Translations under genes and position numbers: made by a program
Notes under the pieces: generated by a model
What the model was told of the DNA's origin: nothing
The model's database searches: none
The model's input: the letters and a program-made list of their open reading frames with translations, nothing else
Shown here: in pieces, positions 44,376 to 53,025 of the stretch
Layout of the letters: every line of letters begins with the position of its first letter
Numbering within the stretch: position 1 is the stretch's first letter
Assembly (NCBI RefSeq): GCF_016918545.1
Contig: NZ_JAFFQC010000016.1
Span: 1-64,000, forward strand
Length of the DNA stretch: 64,000 nucleotides
Reading direction: 5' to 3'
From: Desulfobulbus alkaliphilus
Lineage (GTDB): Bacteria; Desulfobacterota; Desulfobulbia; Desulfobulbales; Desulfobulbaceae

Positions 44376-45155
44376 TCAGTGCAGCAATTGGAGGAGGTTG
44401 AGGATATTGAATTCCATGGCGTCAAATTCGCGACGCAAAACAAAGAACATGGCGTTGAGTGTCAAACCTATGACCAGAAAGGCAATGCCGATATTGACCG
44501 GGAAAGAGAGCATGAACACATTGAGCTGAGGAAAGACCCGGGCAAGGATACCCAGGACCATGTTATTGATGAGCAGCAGGGCGAGAATGGGTGCACTGAA
44601 TTTGACACCGAGAATGAACATATGGCTGCCCAGCCGCATCAGTTCAGGAATCGCATCCCCGGAGAAACCAAAGAAACCGGGGGGGAGAAGGATGTAGGAC
44701 TCGACAATGACGCGAAAGAAAAAATAGTGGCCGTTGAAAGAAAGGAAGGCCAGCAGGGCCAGGATATTGATGAACTGGCTCATCAATGACATCTGCTGGG
44801 TTGTCTGGGGGTCAAATACATTAGCCGCGGCAAACCCCATCTGATAACCGATGACCGTACCGCCGAAACTGACCGCCGTGAACACCAGTTGGGCCGTCAG
44901 GCCGATCATGGCACCAAGAAGGACTTCATTGATGATCATCAGGCCGAATTCAGTCAGGTTTAACGCCACCTGGGGCGTGTGGGGGGCCATGAGCGGGAAG
45001 AGCACCAGGGCGGTCCCCACGGCGAGGCCGATTTTGAGACGGGTTGCGGATGTGGCGCCGGTAAAAGCGGGAATAGCGGTGGTCAGGGCCAGGACCCGGG
45101 CCAGACAGAGCAGGAAATCCTGAAATTGCTGAACAGGGATCAGTTGCAGGTCCAT
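44376..45155 (-). CDS. fliR: Flagellar export apparatus protein FliR
   Basis: A 259-residue membrane protein with six helices and FliR motifs (IINEVLLGAMIGLTAQLVFT, then FGGTVIGYQMGFAAANVFDP). With FliP and FliQ it forms the core of the export gate. Spacing to fliQ is about 25 bases. Confidence 0.96.
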   Translation of the reverse strand: MDLQLIPVQQFQDFLLCLARVLALTTAIPAFTGATSATRLKIGLAVGTALVLFPLMAPHTPQVALNLTEFGLMIINEVLLGAMIGLTAQLVFTAVSFGGTVIGYQMGFAAANVFDPQTTQQMSLMSQFINILALLAFLSFNGHYFFFRVIVESYILLPPGFFGFSGDAIPELMRLGSHMFILGVKFSAPILALLLINNMVLGILARVFPQLNVFMLSFPVNIGIAFLVIGLTLNAMFFVLRREFDAMEFNILNLLQLLH

Positions 45156-45179
45156 GGCCGAAGGCCTGTTCTCAGCGGA

Positions 45180-45449
45180 TCAGCGGCCCACCGTGGCTAT
45201 CTGGGTGAGAATGCCGGTGGTAAAGGTGACCAGCAGGTTGATGATCCAAGGGCCGAAGATCAAAAGAGTAATAAAAACCGCGACAATTTTGGGGATAAAG
45301 GTCATTGTCTGCTCGTTGATCTGGGTGGCCGCCTGAAAGATGCTGATCACCAGGCCAAAAACCATGGCGGCAATGAGCATGGGGGCAGCAGTGAGCAGAA
45401 TGGTTTCCACGGCTGTCCTACCGATATGAATGACGGTTTCGGGAGTCAT
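45180..45449 (-). CDS. fliQ: Flagellar export apparatus protein FliQ
   Basis: An 89-residue protein with two membrane helices (AVETILLTAAPMLIAAMVFG and KIVAVFITLLIFGPWIINLL) separated by the conserved ISIFQAATQINEQTMTF. Four copies wrap the FliP pentamer in the gate. Full length. Confidence 0.97.
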   Translation of the reverse strand: MTPETVIHIGRTAVETILLTAAPMLIAAMVFGLVISIFQAATQINEQTMTFIPKIVAVFITLLIFGPWIINLLVTFTTGILTQIATVGR

Positions 45450-45470
45450 GGCAGGCCTCTCGATGAGGAA

Positions 45471-46211
45471 TTAACCGAAACTTTTCATCAGAGAACCGAC
45501 CACCAACTGCCAGCCGTCCACCAGAACAAAAAGCAACAGTTTAAAGGGCAGGGAAATAATGATGGGTGGCAACATCATCATGCCCATGGACATCAACACC
45601 GATGCCACCAGCATGTCAATGACCAGGAATGGGACATAGATCATGAACCCCATCTGAAATGCGAGCTTCAATTCGGAGAGCATGAAGGCCGGGATGAGGA
45701 TCATTGAAGAGATTTCATTTTTATCGGCTGGTTGCTCCTCCCGGGCGATTTCAATGAACAGTTGCAGCTCTTCTTCCCGGACCTGGGAAAACATGAAGTC
45801 GCGCATGATCTCCACCGAGCGCTCAAAAGCCTCCTGCTGGGTGATTGATTCCTCCATATAGGGCTGCAGGGCTTCCGTGTTGATCTCATTGAAGGTCGGG
45901 GCCATGATGAAAAATGTGAGGAAAAGAGCAAGTCCTAAAAGCACCTGATTGGGCGGCGTGTTCTGGGTGCCCATGGCCTGACGGACAAAACCAAGAACGA
46001 TGATGATCCGGGTAAAGGCTGTGGTCATCAGCAGGATGGCCGGGGTTACCGAGAGAATGGTGAGGATGAAAAGCACCTGTAAAGCGGTGGATACTTCAGC
46101 GGGAGTCGTTGCCTCGCTGACTCCTAGGGAGACCGTGGGTAGATTGACGGCGGAGGCCAGACACGGAAATAACAAGAGTGCAAGGCCGACAAAAAAGGCT
46201 CCACGTTTCAT
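45471..46211 (-). CDS. fliP: Flagellar export apparatus protein FliP
   Basis: A 246-residue protein made with a cleavable signal peptide (FFVGLALLLFPCLASA) and four further helices. FliP signatures include VLGFVRQAMGTQNTPPNQVL and IPAFMLSELKLAFQMGFMIY. It forms the central pore of the gate. It overlaps fliO by four bases. Confidence 0.98.
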   Translation of the reverse strand: MKRGAFFVGLALLLFPCLASAVNLPTVSLGVSEATTPAEVSTALQVLFILTILSVTPAILLMTTAFTRIIIVLGFVRQAMGTQNTPPNQVLLGLALFLTFFIMAPTFNEINTEALQPYMEESITQQEAFERSVEIMRDFMFSQVREEELQLFIEIAREEQPADKNEISSMILIPAFMLSELKLAFQMGFMIYVPFLVIDMLVASVLMSMGMMMLPPIIISLPFKLLLFVLVDGWQLVVGSLMKSFG

Positions 46212-46579
46212 TGTGCTTCCTTGAGCAGGGTTTCGAACTCTGGGAGGGGCTCTTTTTCCGGAGAGAGTTCCGCAATGAGATGAATGTTTGAGGTGCCGAC
46301 CCCCAAGAGAAATTCCCGCCCCCGAACCTCCACCAGGGCCAGGGAGGACCTGGGGTTCAATGCGCGTATCTCCACAATCCGGATAACTCCACCGGTCGCC
46401 TTGGTGAAGAGCAAACGTTTGCGGGCCAGGCCGTAAATTGCAAGAATAAGGCCGACTACCACCAGCAGCGCCCAGGCTGTCTGCAACAGGGCGGATCCCA
46501 TAGAAAAAGTGTTCTTGTCATCGGCACAGGCTGTCGCCGGCAATAAGAGCAGGAGGCAGTACATGGGTATTCGCAACAT
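46208..46579 (-). CDS. fliO: Flagellar biosynthesis protein FliO
   Basis: A 123-residue protein with a signal-like N-terminus (LLLLLPATACA), one membrane helix (TAWALLVVVGLILAIYGL) and the FliO domain (GGVIRIVEIRALNPRSSLAL). It scaffolds FliP assembly. I used the ATG at 46579; a TTG three codons upstream overlaps the fliN stop. Confidence 0.9.
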   Translation of the reverse strand: MLRIPMYCLLLLLPATACADDKNTFSMGSALLQTAWALLVVVGLILAIYGLARKRLLFTKATGGVIRIVEIRALNPRSSLALVEVRGREFLLGVGTSNIHLIAELSPEKEPLPEFETLLKEAQ

Positions 46580-46584
46580 GATGC

Positions 46585-46965
46585 TCAACCCAGTTTTGCG
46601 ACTCGATCGGCCTGACTGACGACTTCGGTCAGTTTGATGCCGAACTTGTCGCCAACCTTGACCGCTTCACCGCGGGCGATGAGACGGGCATTGACATACA
46701 GATCGAGGGGTTCCCCGGCAAGTTTGTCCAATTCGATCACATACCCTTCACCCATCTGCAGGAGGTCGCGGAGCAGAATCCGGGCCCGGCCAACCTCGAC
46801 GGAAACCTGCAAGGGAACATCAAAAAGGAATTGCAGGTCCCGGGTGAGGTCGGTCTTGCCATTCCGTGCGGACATTGAAGGGGTGTTTTCTTTGAGCAGT
46901 TCAGCGGTTTCCTCGGGGTTGAGGGTATTGCGGCCCTGAGAAAGAGGCGAATCAGGTGCTGCCAT
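46585..46965 (-). CDS. fliN: Rotor switch protein FliN
   Basis: A 126-residue protein with a disordered N-terminus and a C-terminal SpoA domain (VPLQVSVEVGRARILLRDLL, then DLYVNARLIARGEAVKVGDK). FliN forms the bottom of the C ring and binds FliH. The ATG at 46965 has AGGAGA eight bases upstream and overlaps the fliM end by 14 bases. Confidence 0.96.
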   Translation of the reverse strand: MAAPDSPLSQGRNTLNPEETAELLKENTPSMSARNGKTDLTRDLQFLFDVPLQVSVEVGRARILLRDLLQMGEGYVIELDKLAGEPLDLYVNARLIARGEAVKVGDKFGIKLTEVVSQADRVAKLG

Positions 46966-47980
46966 GAATCTCTCCTGTTGTGCTGCTGTGGCATCGGGTG
47001 ATATGGATGGCTTTTTTCCCGTTTCGCTCTCCTGGAATTGCGGCAAAAAGCGGGTGATCCTCAATCATGATGGTCAACGGTTGTTCAGGGTTATAGTGCA
47101 GGTCTATGATGTCTCCGGTTTTTAATGCAAGGATCGTTCCAATAGTCATGTTGATTAGTCCGGAGCGGGCAGTGACCGTGCTTTCCATTTGCAACGATTC
47201 GCGGGCAAAATACTCCGACCAGCCATGGCTGGCAGCCTGAGCGATATTGACCAGAGCTTTGAACTGTTCTTTTAACGGTTCAAGAGTCAGGTAAGGAATG
47301 ATGCAGCGCATCCGACCACAGGGTTCGCCACCGTTTTTTATCGTGAAGCCGGTGACGAAAACCTCGGTTTCAGGTTCAACGATACTGACCAGGCGAAAAT
47401 TGTTTTCCACCTTGGTGAGATGGATCTGTAGATCGATGATGGGTCGCATCGCTTTACCCAAGTCAACACAGATACTTGCCATGGTTCCTTTAAGAATGGC
47501 CATTTCAATGGTGGTGAGATTGCGATCCAAAGCGAGGGATTCGCTGGTCTGGGAGGAGCCGAGCATTATTTCCAGCAAAGAGAAAGCCAGAAGCGTATCA
47601 AAATGAAACAGGCAGCCATTTTTCAAGGGAATTAAGTTGTAAATGCCGACAGCTCCCTGGTTGTTGATATCCTGCAGGCTGCCTTGAAAATTGGTGGTGG
47701 TGATATCATCACGTTCCACCGTGAAGGTACGTTGCAGGGAGTTGGTCAGGCCGGTGGCGAAATGGCGCGCGAAACTGTCAAAGACAATGTCGAGGTTGGG
47801 GATTCGTAATTCTCCGCTGCCGTGGGTGCGTTCATAAGTGTGAAAGAGATCAATATGTTGGGAGCGTACCACGCGCCCAGGGCGGGACGCGTTTTCTTCC
47901 TCCGATTCAAGCGCCATGTCGCCCGTTTTGATTGCCGCAAGCAGCTCAGCGATTTCCTCTTTTGTCAGTATCGGTTCCAT
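46952..47980 (-). CDS. fliM: Rotor switch protein FliM
   Basis: A 342-residue protein with the N-terminal CheY-P binding motif (ILTKEEIAELLAAIK), the FliM middle domain (LDIVFDSFARHFATGLTNSL) and a C-terminal SpoA domain. The intact CheY motif implies chemotaxis control although no che genes are in the window. The ATG at 47980 stands four bases after the fliL stop; a longer frame runs into fliL and is rejected. Confidence 0.95.
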   Translation of the reverse strand: MEPILTKEEIAELLAAIKTGDMALESEEENASRPGRVVRSQHIDLFHTYERTHGSGELRIPNLDIVFDSFARHFATGLTNSLQRTFTVERDDITTTNFQGSLQDINNQGAVGIYNLIPLKNGCLFHFDTLLAFSLLEIMLGSSQTSESLALDRNLTTIEMAILKGTMASICVDLGKAMRPIIDLQIHLTKVENNFRLVSIVEPETEVFVTGFTIKNGGEPCGRMRCIIPYLTLEPLKEQFKALVNIAQAASHGWSEYFARESLQMESTVTARSGLINMTIGTILALKTGDIIDLHYNPEQPLTIMIEDHPLFAAIPGERNGKKAIHITRCHSSTTGEIHGST

Positions 47981-47984
47981 GCTG

Positions 47985-48476
47985 TCACTGGACGACGAAA
48001 TCGGTGAGATACACGTTGTCAACCCTGCCGGTGACAAGGAAAGAATTGATTTTGGCCTTGACCTCGGCCTTGACCTGATTTTTCCCTTGAATGTCCTGTA
48101 GCTCCTCAAAGGTTTTATTACCGATCAGGAGAAGGATGGCGTCCCGAATCTGCGGCATTCTCCTGTTCACTTCATCCACGGTGCTTTGCCGATCGAGTTC
48201 GAGGACCATGGCGGCCTTGACGTAATGGGGTGTATCCACCCCAATGATATTGACGATGAACTCTCTGACTTCCACCATGGGACCGATGTGGGCCTGACTC
48301 GGAGGAGGGCTGATTAATGAAGCCGCCTTGCTGGGATCGATATCCTGCGCTTTTTTCATCACCAGGAAGTAATAGGCAGCACCTCCGGCGCCAAGGAGGA
48401 AAACAGCCATTGCGACGAGTAGCATCAGCTTTTTTTTACCGCCTTTACTGTCTTGTTTTTTTTCTTTCTCTGCCAT
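47985..48476 (-). CDS. fliL: Flagellar stator-associated protein FliL
   Basis: A 163-residue protein with a Lys-rich cytoplasmic start, one membrane helix (KLMLLVAMAVFLLGAGGAAY) and the periplasmic FliL domain (VREFIVNIIGVDTPHYVKAA). It rings the stator and supports torque. It lies between motB and fliM. Confidence 0.95.
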   Translation of the reverse strand: MAEKEKKQDSKGGKKKLMLLVAMAVFLLGAGGAAYYFLVMKKAQDIDPSKAASLISPPPSQAHIGPMVEVREFIVNIIGVDTPHYVKAAMVLELDRQSTVDEVNRRMPQIRDAILLLIGNKTFEELQDIQGKNQVKAEVKAKINSFLVTGRVDNVYLTDFVVQ

Positions 48477-48509
48477 AAGGTCGTTTCCTTGCCAACGATG
48501 GCCGGCGGG

Positions 48510-49259
48510 CTAGAAGGGGATGGGGGTGGAAGGTGTGCCTTCCTGGGCGATGGAACGATCACTGCGCAGGATAAAGTCGACCCGTCTGTTCAATGCTCGG
48601 CCTTCCGCGGTGGTGTTGGCGGCGATTGGTCTGAAGTCACCATACCCGGCAGCGGACATGCGGTCCTGGGGGAAAAGATCACCCCGGTGATAAAATGCCA
48701 TGACCGCCACCGCTCGATCCACCGAAAGGTCCCAGTTGGTTCTGGGGCCGGCGATCATGGGTATGTTGTCGGAATGCCCTTCAATGCGTTTGGACATCGG
48801 CAGGGGTCTGACTATGGAGGCCACCTTGCGCAGAATGGGGTAGGAAGAGGGCTTGAGGGTGGCTGATCCCACATCAAAGAGAACGGATTCGTTGATTCGG
48901 AGGATGATCGAATCGTTATCCTTCTGGAGAACCTCAACCTGGTGGTCGATGCGGACTGTCTGCAGATCGGTCTTGATGCGGCGCAGATGCTGGATTGATG
49001 TCTCCATGGGAATGGGGGTAAACTGAGTCCGTGGCGGCGAGGGAATGATCGGAATGGAAAATTGTACCGGCTCCTGAATCGACCGCCAGCCAAAGGCGTC
49101 TCTGAGTGAGGTTTTTGCCTGGAGAAATTTGATGGGATCCAAATTGGCCATACTGAGGAGAAGAACGAAAAACACAAGCAGCAAGGTGACCATGTCACTG
49201 TAGGTCAATATCCAGATGGGCAGTCCTGGGGGGCATTGTTTTTGTTTTTCTCTCGCCAT
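48510..49259 (-). CDS. motB: Stator protein MotB
   Basis: A 249-residue stator subunit. One membrane helix carries the ion-binding aspartate D22 (LTYSDMVTLLLVFFVLL), followed by a plug/linker and an OmpA-like peptidoglycan-binding domain (SKRIEGHSDNIPMIAGPRTN, then WDLSVDRAVAVMAFY). It couples ion flow to rotation with MotA. Whether protons or sodium is used is not decided from the sequence. Confidence 0.96.
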   Translation of the reverse strand: MAREKQKQCPPGLPIWILTYSDMVTLLLVFFVLLLSMANLDPIKFLQAKTSLRDAFGWRSIQEPVQFSIPIIPSPPRTQFTPIPMETSIQHLRRIKTDLQTVRIDHQVEVLQKDNDSIILRINESVLFDVGSATLKPSSYPILRKVASIVRPLPMSKRIEGHSDNIPMIAGPRTNWDLSVDRAVAVMAFYHRGDLFPQDRMSAAGYGDFRPIAANTTAEGRALNRRVDFILRSDRSIAQEGTPSTPIPF

Positions 49260-49273
49260 TGTTGTGCTCGCAG

Positions 49274-50041
49274 CTATTGTTTGAAAATCGATTCCCGTTT
49301 TTTCGGGGCGATGTACGCATGCAGTTTCTGTTCCATGATTCGAGGGTTCTCTCCGGAAAGAATGGACTCCATACCTTCAGTTATGACTGTTTTCTGGAGG
49401 ATTTCGGTTTTCGAGCGTGTCCGCAATTTGCCGGCCATGGGAATGAACAGGATGTTGGCAAGCACCGAACCGTAAAAGGTGGTCAACAGGGCAATGGACA
49501 TGGCCGGGCCGATGGCGGTCGGATCATCCAGGTTGACCAGCATCTGTACCAGGCCGATCAATGTGCCGACCATGCCCATGGCCGGAGCGATTACGCCCAT
49601 GGTGTTGAGGATTTCCGCACCGTTGGCGTGGCGAGCGGCGATATTGTCAATCTCGGTCTGGAGCATAGCCTTGAGTTCCGAGGGTTCCTGGCCGTCTACC
49701 GCCATCTGCAGGGCCTTGACCATGAACTCGTCCTCAATGGAGTCAATGGAGCCCTGGAGGGAAAGGATGCCTCCTTTGCGAGCCTTGTTGGCGAACTCCA
49801 TCATCTGCGCGATCAGTTTATTGGTGTCGGTCTCCTTGATGAGGACAGTTTTTTTAAAAACAGCCATGGTACCGACAACATCGGAGAGGGGAAAATTGAT
49901 CAGGGTGACCCCTGCAGTGCCCCCAAAGACAATGGCCATGGCAGCCGGATTTATGAATATACTCATGGGACCGCCCATGAGGATCGCCCAAATCATCAGG
50001 GTAAAGGCAACAACGATACCGATTATGGTTGCAATATCCAC
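49274..50041 (-). CDS. motA: Stator protein MotA (PomA-like)
   Basis: A 255-residue protein with four membrane helices and the MotA motif PAMGMVGTLIGLVQMLVNLD. The cytoplasmic loop holds charged residues that contact FliG. Its style (AIVFGGTAGVTLINFPLSDV) is PomA-like. It begins with GTG without a strong Shine-Dalgarno sequence, and has a sigma-54 promoter about 250 bases upstream. Confidence 0.96.
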   Translation of the reverse strand: MDIATIIGIVVAFTLMIWAILMGGPMSIFINPAAMAIVFGGTAGVTLINFPLSDVVGTMAVFKKTVLIKETDTNKLIAQMMEFANKARKGGILSLQGSIDSIEDEFMVKALQMAVDGQEPSELKAMLQTEIDNIAARHANGAEILNTMGVIAPAMGMVGTLIGLVQMLVNLDDPTAIGPAMSIALLTTFYGSVLANILFIPMAGKLRTRSKTEILQKTVITEGMESILSGENPRIMEQKLHAYIAPKKRESIFKQ

Positions 50042-50293
50042 TTGTCTTTTTCTCAGAGAACGTATGGTTACATGGTGGTGTCGATGCAGCCGTGGGACAA
50101 AAATCCGGATTGAGACTGATCGGTACCGGCCAGATTGATAGTGTCAGGAATGGGTCGGTCGGGTTTCAGGTTAATTATTCGGTGACGATACTACAATACC
50201 GTGGACAGAACCATGTCTGCATATTGTATTGGTCACGTATTTTTAGCGGATATTTTTATAAAGTGTACCGAAAAATAATGGCAAAGGCAAGTT

Positions 50294-50309
50294 TGCAAGC
50301 ATGGTGCCA
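50294..50309 (-). promoter_or_regulatory. Sigma-54 promoter upstream of motA
   Basis: The minus strand reads TGGCACCATGCTTGCA, a perfect match to the -24/-12 consensus TGGCAC-N5-TTGCA. It would drive motA-motB-fliL-fliM-fliN-fliO-fliP-fliQ-fliR with a leader of about 240 bases. A sigma-54 activator would be required; none is encoded in the window. Confidence 0.8.
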
Positions 50310-50662
50310 AATGCTTTGGCTTGTTGCGAGGGGAGCTTTTGAGGAGGGAAGTCTTTTCTGGAGCGAGCAAATGTCTATCCGCAAACGAGGTCATTTGTTA
50401 TCCTTCGAGGAGTACCGGCGACTTTATTCCTCAAAAGATTAAGCTTGACGGCGGGTGGACACAAGCATTCGATTTCATTGGCCGGACCTGGAATACATGA
50501 TCAGCGCTTTTTTTGCGAGGTGGCAGGGTATCGGATAGAGGCAAGCTTGTCTCCGTACGCCTGCTTGGTGAGAGATAAGGTGCTGATATACGGCTACAAG
50601 GCTGGCGACGAGGACGTCTTGTGAAGGGACGGAGGCCGCTCTGATACACAGGGCAGCCTCTT

Positions 50663-50787
50663 CCTGGATCCGTGATCGGACGCCCCGAAGGCGGCTGGTG
50701 AAGGTTATTGTTAAGGATGCTGCTTCATTTATAAGCTGATTACACAAGATATATCCGAAGCAAGAGTCCAGTCGTCACGGGTTCAGG
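50663..50787. repeat. Dispersed intergenic element downstream of flgE
   Basis: About 125 bases, from CCTGGATCCGTGATCGG to CAGTCGTCACGGGTTCAGG. It shares GGCGGCTGGTGAAGGTTATT with the flgF copy and lies 24 bases after the flgE stop, where it may act as terminator. Confidence 0.75.
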
Positions 50788-50810
50788 TCTTGTCAATGAT
50801 TTGACTTGTC

Positions 50811-52112
50811 TTACCGTTTCAAGTTGATCAGTTCGCCCAGCATCTCATCCACTGTGGTGATAATTTTTGAGTTGGCCTGGAAACCGCGCTGGGTGGAGAT
50901 CATTTTGACAAATTCCTGTCCCATGTCAACATTGGACTGTTCCAGGGAGTTGGTGAAAATTTTACCCAATTCCGGACCCGGTAGGCCGACGCGGATGGCA
51001 CCGACTTCGGCCGGGGCTATGTACTGGTTGGCACCGGCCAGTTGCAGGCCACCGGGATTCTGGAATTTGGCCATCACCAACTGGGCCATGTTGACTTGGC
51101 GACCGTTGGAATAGGAGGCGACCACAATGCCTTCGTTGTTGATCGCCACATTGATCAAGTCACCGGCAGCGAAGCCGTCCTGTTTATGGCCAAGGACGGT
51201 TGAATTGCTGTCGTACTGGGTAGTGTCAAAAGTGAGATTGATGACCTGAGGAGCGGCCCCGTTGGGCCAGTTGGCTCCGGGGTCGCCGGGATCGGGCAAA
51301 TTGATGGCTACGGTGAAATCATCAGGTAAACCATCTCCATCCCCATCCACCCGATTACCTTTTTCATCAAAAACGAGGAGTTCCGGGATTGCCTGGAAGG
51401 TGGCTGGGTCGTTGTTGATGGTGTACCCCGAAGCCCAGGTATTATTGGCATCGTCGACATGTCGCCAGTAGACGGTAACCAGGTGGGATTGCCCCAGGGA
51501 GTCGAAAATCTGGGCCGAGGCGGAATAGCTGTAGGTGGCGCGATCTGCGGGATCTATGTCACCTGCTCCCCCACCTAATTCCACTGATTTTTCGTCGAGG
51601 TTGGACGTGAAGGACAGTTCGGTGGTGGCGCTGGCTTCGAGCAGGCCGACATTTGCCACCTGGATATCATTGGGGTCGGCAGGGAGCAGTTCGTCATTAT
51701 TGATAAAATCGAATTGCTTTCCTTGAACCCTGAGGCCTTCCGGGTTGATCAGGAAGCCATCCTCATCGAAACGGAAGGCTCCGGCCCGGCTGTAATAGGT
51801 GATATCGCTTCCCGGTTCCTTGAGGATAAAAAACCCCGGTCCCTCGATGGCCACATCCGTCCCGGAGGAGGTGGTTTCAAAGGTACCCTGGCTGAAGATG
51901 TTGTCAACTGTTGACAGGCCGACACCGCGCCCCACTTGTGATGAGCCGCCGGAACCGGTGATATTGCTGGAGAGCAGGTCGGAAAAGACGGTGCGCGCCC
52001 CTTTAAACCCGATGGTATTGGTGTTGGCCAGATTGTTGCCGATGACGCTCATGGCCTGGGAATTGGTGTTGAGTCCGCTGACTCCGCTGTACATCGCGCT
52101 CTGGATGCTCAT
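50811..52112 (-). CDS. flgE: Hook protein FlgE
   Basis: A 433-residue hook protein with SGVSGLNTNSQAMSVIGNNL and ANTNTIGFKGARTVFSDLL at the start and VDMGQEFVKMISTQRGFQAN at the end. The middle holds FlgE_D2-type beta domains. The ATG at 52112 has AGGAGG seven bases upstream. It is the last gene of the fliF-to-flgE operon. Confidence 0.97.
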   Translation of the reverse strand: MSIQSAMYSGVSGLNTNSQAMSVIGNNLANTNTIGFKGARTVFSDLLSSNITGSGGSSQVGRGVGLSTVDNIFSQGTFETTSSGTDVAIEGPGFFILKEPGSDITYYSRAGAFRFDEDGFLINPEGLRVQGKQFDFINNDELLPADPNDIQVANVGLLEASATTELSFTSNLDEKSVELGGGAGDIDPADRATYSYSASAQIFDSLGQSHLVTVYWRHVDDANNTWASGYTINNDPATFQAIPELLVFDEKGNRVDGDGDGLPDDFTVAINLPDPGDPGANWPNGAAPQVINLTFDTTQYDSNSTVLGHKQDGFAAGDLINVAINNEGIVVASYSNGRQVNMAQLVMAKFQNPGGLQLAGANQYIAPAEVGAIRVGLPGPELGKIFTNSLEQSNVDMGQEFVKMISTQRGFQANSKIITTVDEMLGELINLKR

Positions 52113-52183
52113 ACACAACCTCCTGCGTGGTTAAACTGTGGATAATTGATGAAAAATTTGGAGAAGGATCGTGGCGTTCCGGC

Positions 52184-53008
52184 TCAATCAGCCGGTAGTT
52201 CGGTCCAGTTCTCCTCAATTATCCCCGCGCCGTCCGTTGCTGCAGAGATGAATTCTTCAAGGGTGCTGCTAGCCGCCGCGGGATCCTGTACGGAAGCTGT
52301 GGGTGGTGGCTGTTGTTGCCGGTCCGCAATAGTCGCCGCTTCATGTTCGCCCTTGTCGTAGGCACCGTGGATGGCGGGGATTCTGTATTCACCGGCGACG
52401 GTGACAATGAGGGGTTCAGTGCCGCTCAGATCAACCCCGGTGACTTCCGCACGCACTAACGGTGCAACAGCAACCGATGAACCGTCACCAGCGCTTTTAG
52501 CATTGATGACAATGGAATAGGTGCCGGCTTCTAGTTGGTTGCCGGCACTGTCCCGTCCGTTCCACGAAAGAAAATGATTTCCCTTGTCGGTATCGGTGGC
52601 GTTGATGGTGGCCACGGTCTGGCCGAGGCCGTTGCGGATCTGCAGAGTGATCTCCGAGGCGATTCCGTCCACTTTATACCCAACCCGCGCTTCATTGCCG
52701 TCAAAGGAGAAGGACGAACCTTCGACCACCACTTCCTTGCCGATCAGGGAAAGGGCGGATAGACGTTCGGAGTTGTTTTGTGCCTCGGCCAGCTTATCCA
52801 TGGTGCTGTTGAGATTGAAAAGCTGCTCCAGTTGGCTGTATTGGGCTAATTGCGCGGTGAACTCCGTGGCGTCGGCAGGGTTGAGAGGATTCTGATTCTG
52901 CATTTGTGCCACCAGCAGGGTCAGGAACTGTTCCTGACCAAGGGTATTGTTCTTGGTGGACGTGGGTGCGGGTGAGGCGGAGTTGAGGCCGGCTACGTTG
53001 GTCACCAT
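52184..53008 (-). CDS. flgD: Hook cap/scaffold protein FlgD
   Basis: About 274 residues. The conserved FlgD N-terminus (LGQEQFLTLLVAQMQNQNPL, then NPADATEFTAQLAQYSQLEQ) is followed by a FlgD-Ig-like domain with GNHFLSWNGRDSAGNQLEAG. The C-terminal 60 residues are an unusual low-complexity tail. I chose the ATG at 53008, eight bases after GGGAG; an ATG at 53014 is possible. Confidence 0.94.
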   Translation of the reverse strand: MVTNVAGLNSASPAPTSTKNNTLGQEQFLTLLVAQMQNQNPLNPADATEFTAQLAQYSQLEQLFNLNSTMDKLAEAQNNSERLSALSLIGKEVVVEGSSFSFDGNEARVGYKVDGIASEITLQIRNGLGQTVATINATDTDKGNHFLSWNGRDSAGNQLEAGTYSIVINAKSAGDGSSVAVAPLVRAEVTGVDLSGTEPLIVTVAGEYRIPAIHGAYDKGEHEAATIADRQQQPPPTASVQDPAAASSTLEEFISAATDGAGIIEENWTELPAD

Positions 53009-53025
53009 GGGCATTTCTCCCGTCG

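Larger units (their letters stand above)
50042..50810. other. Long gap between flgE and motA
   Basis: This 769-base gap is the largest within the flagellar region. It contains a sigma-54 promoter (50294-50309) pointing to motA, a long untranslated leader, a dispersed element near flgE (50663-50787), and some short frames I do not trust. About 350 bases remain unexplained. Confidence 0.6.

Noticed and set aside
50371-50442. Short plus-strand frame MSIRKRGHLLSFEEYRRLYS with an upstream GAGGAGG-like sequence
   Set aside because: The ending faintly recalls Phd-type antitoxins, but 23 codons, distant Shine-Dalgarno sequence and no toxin partner make it too weak.
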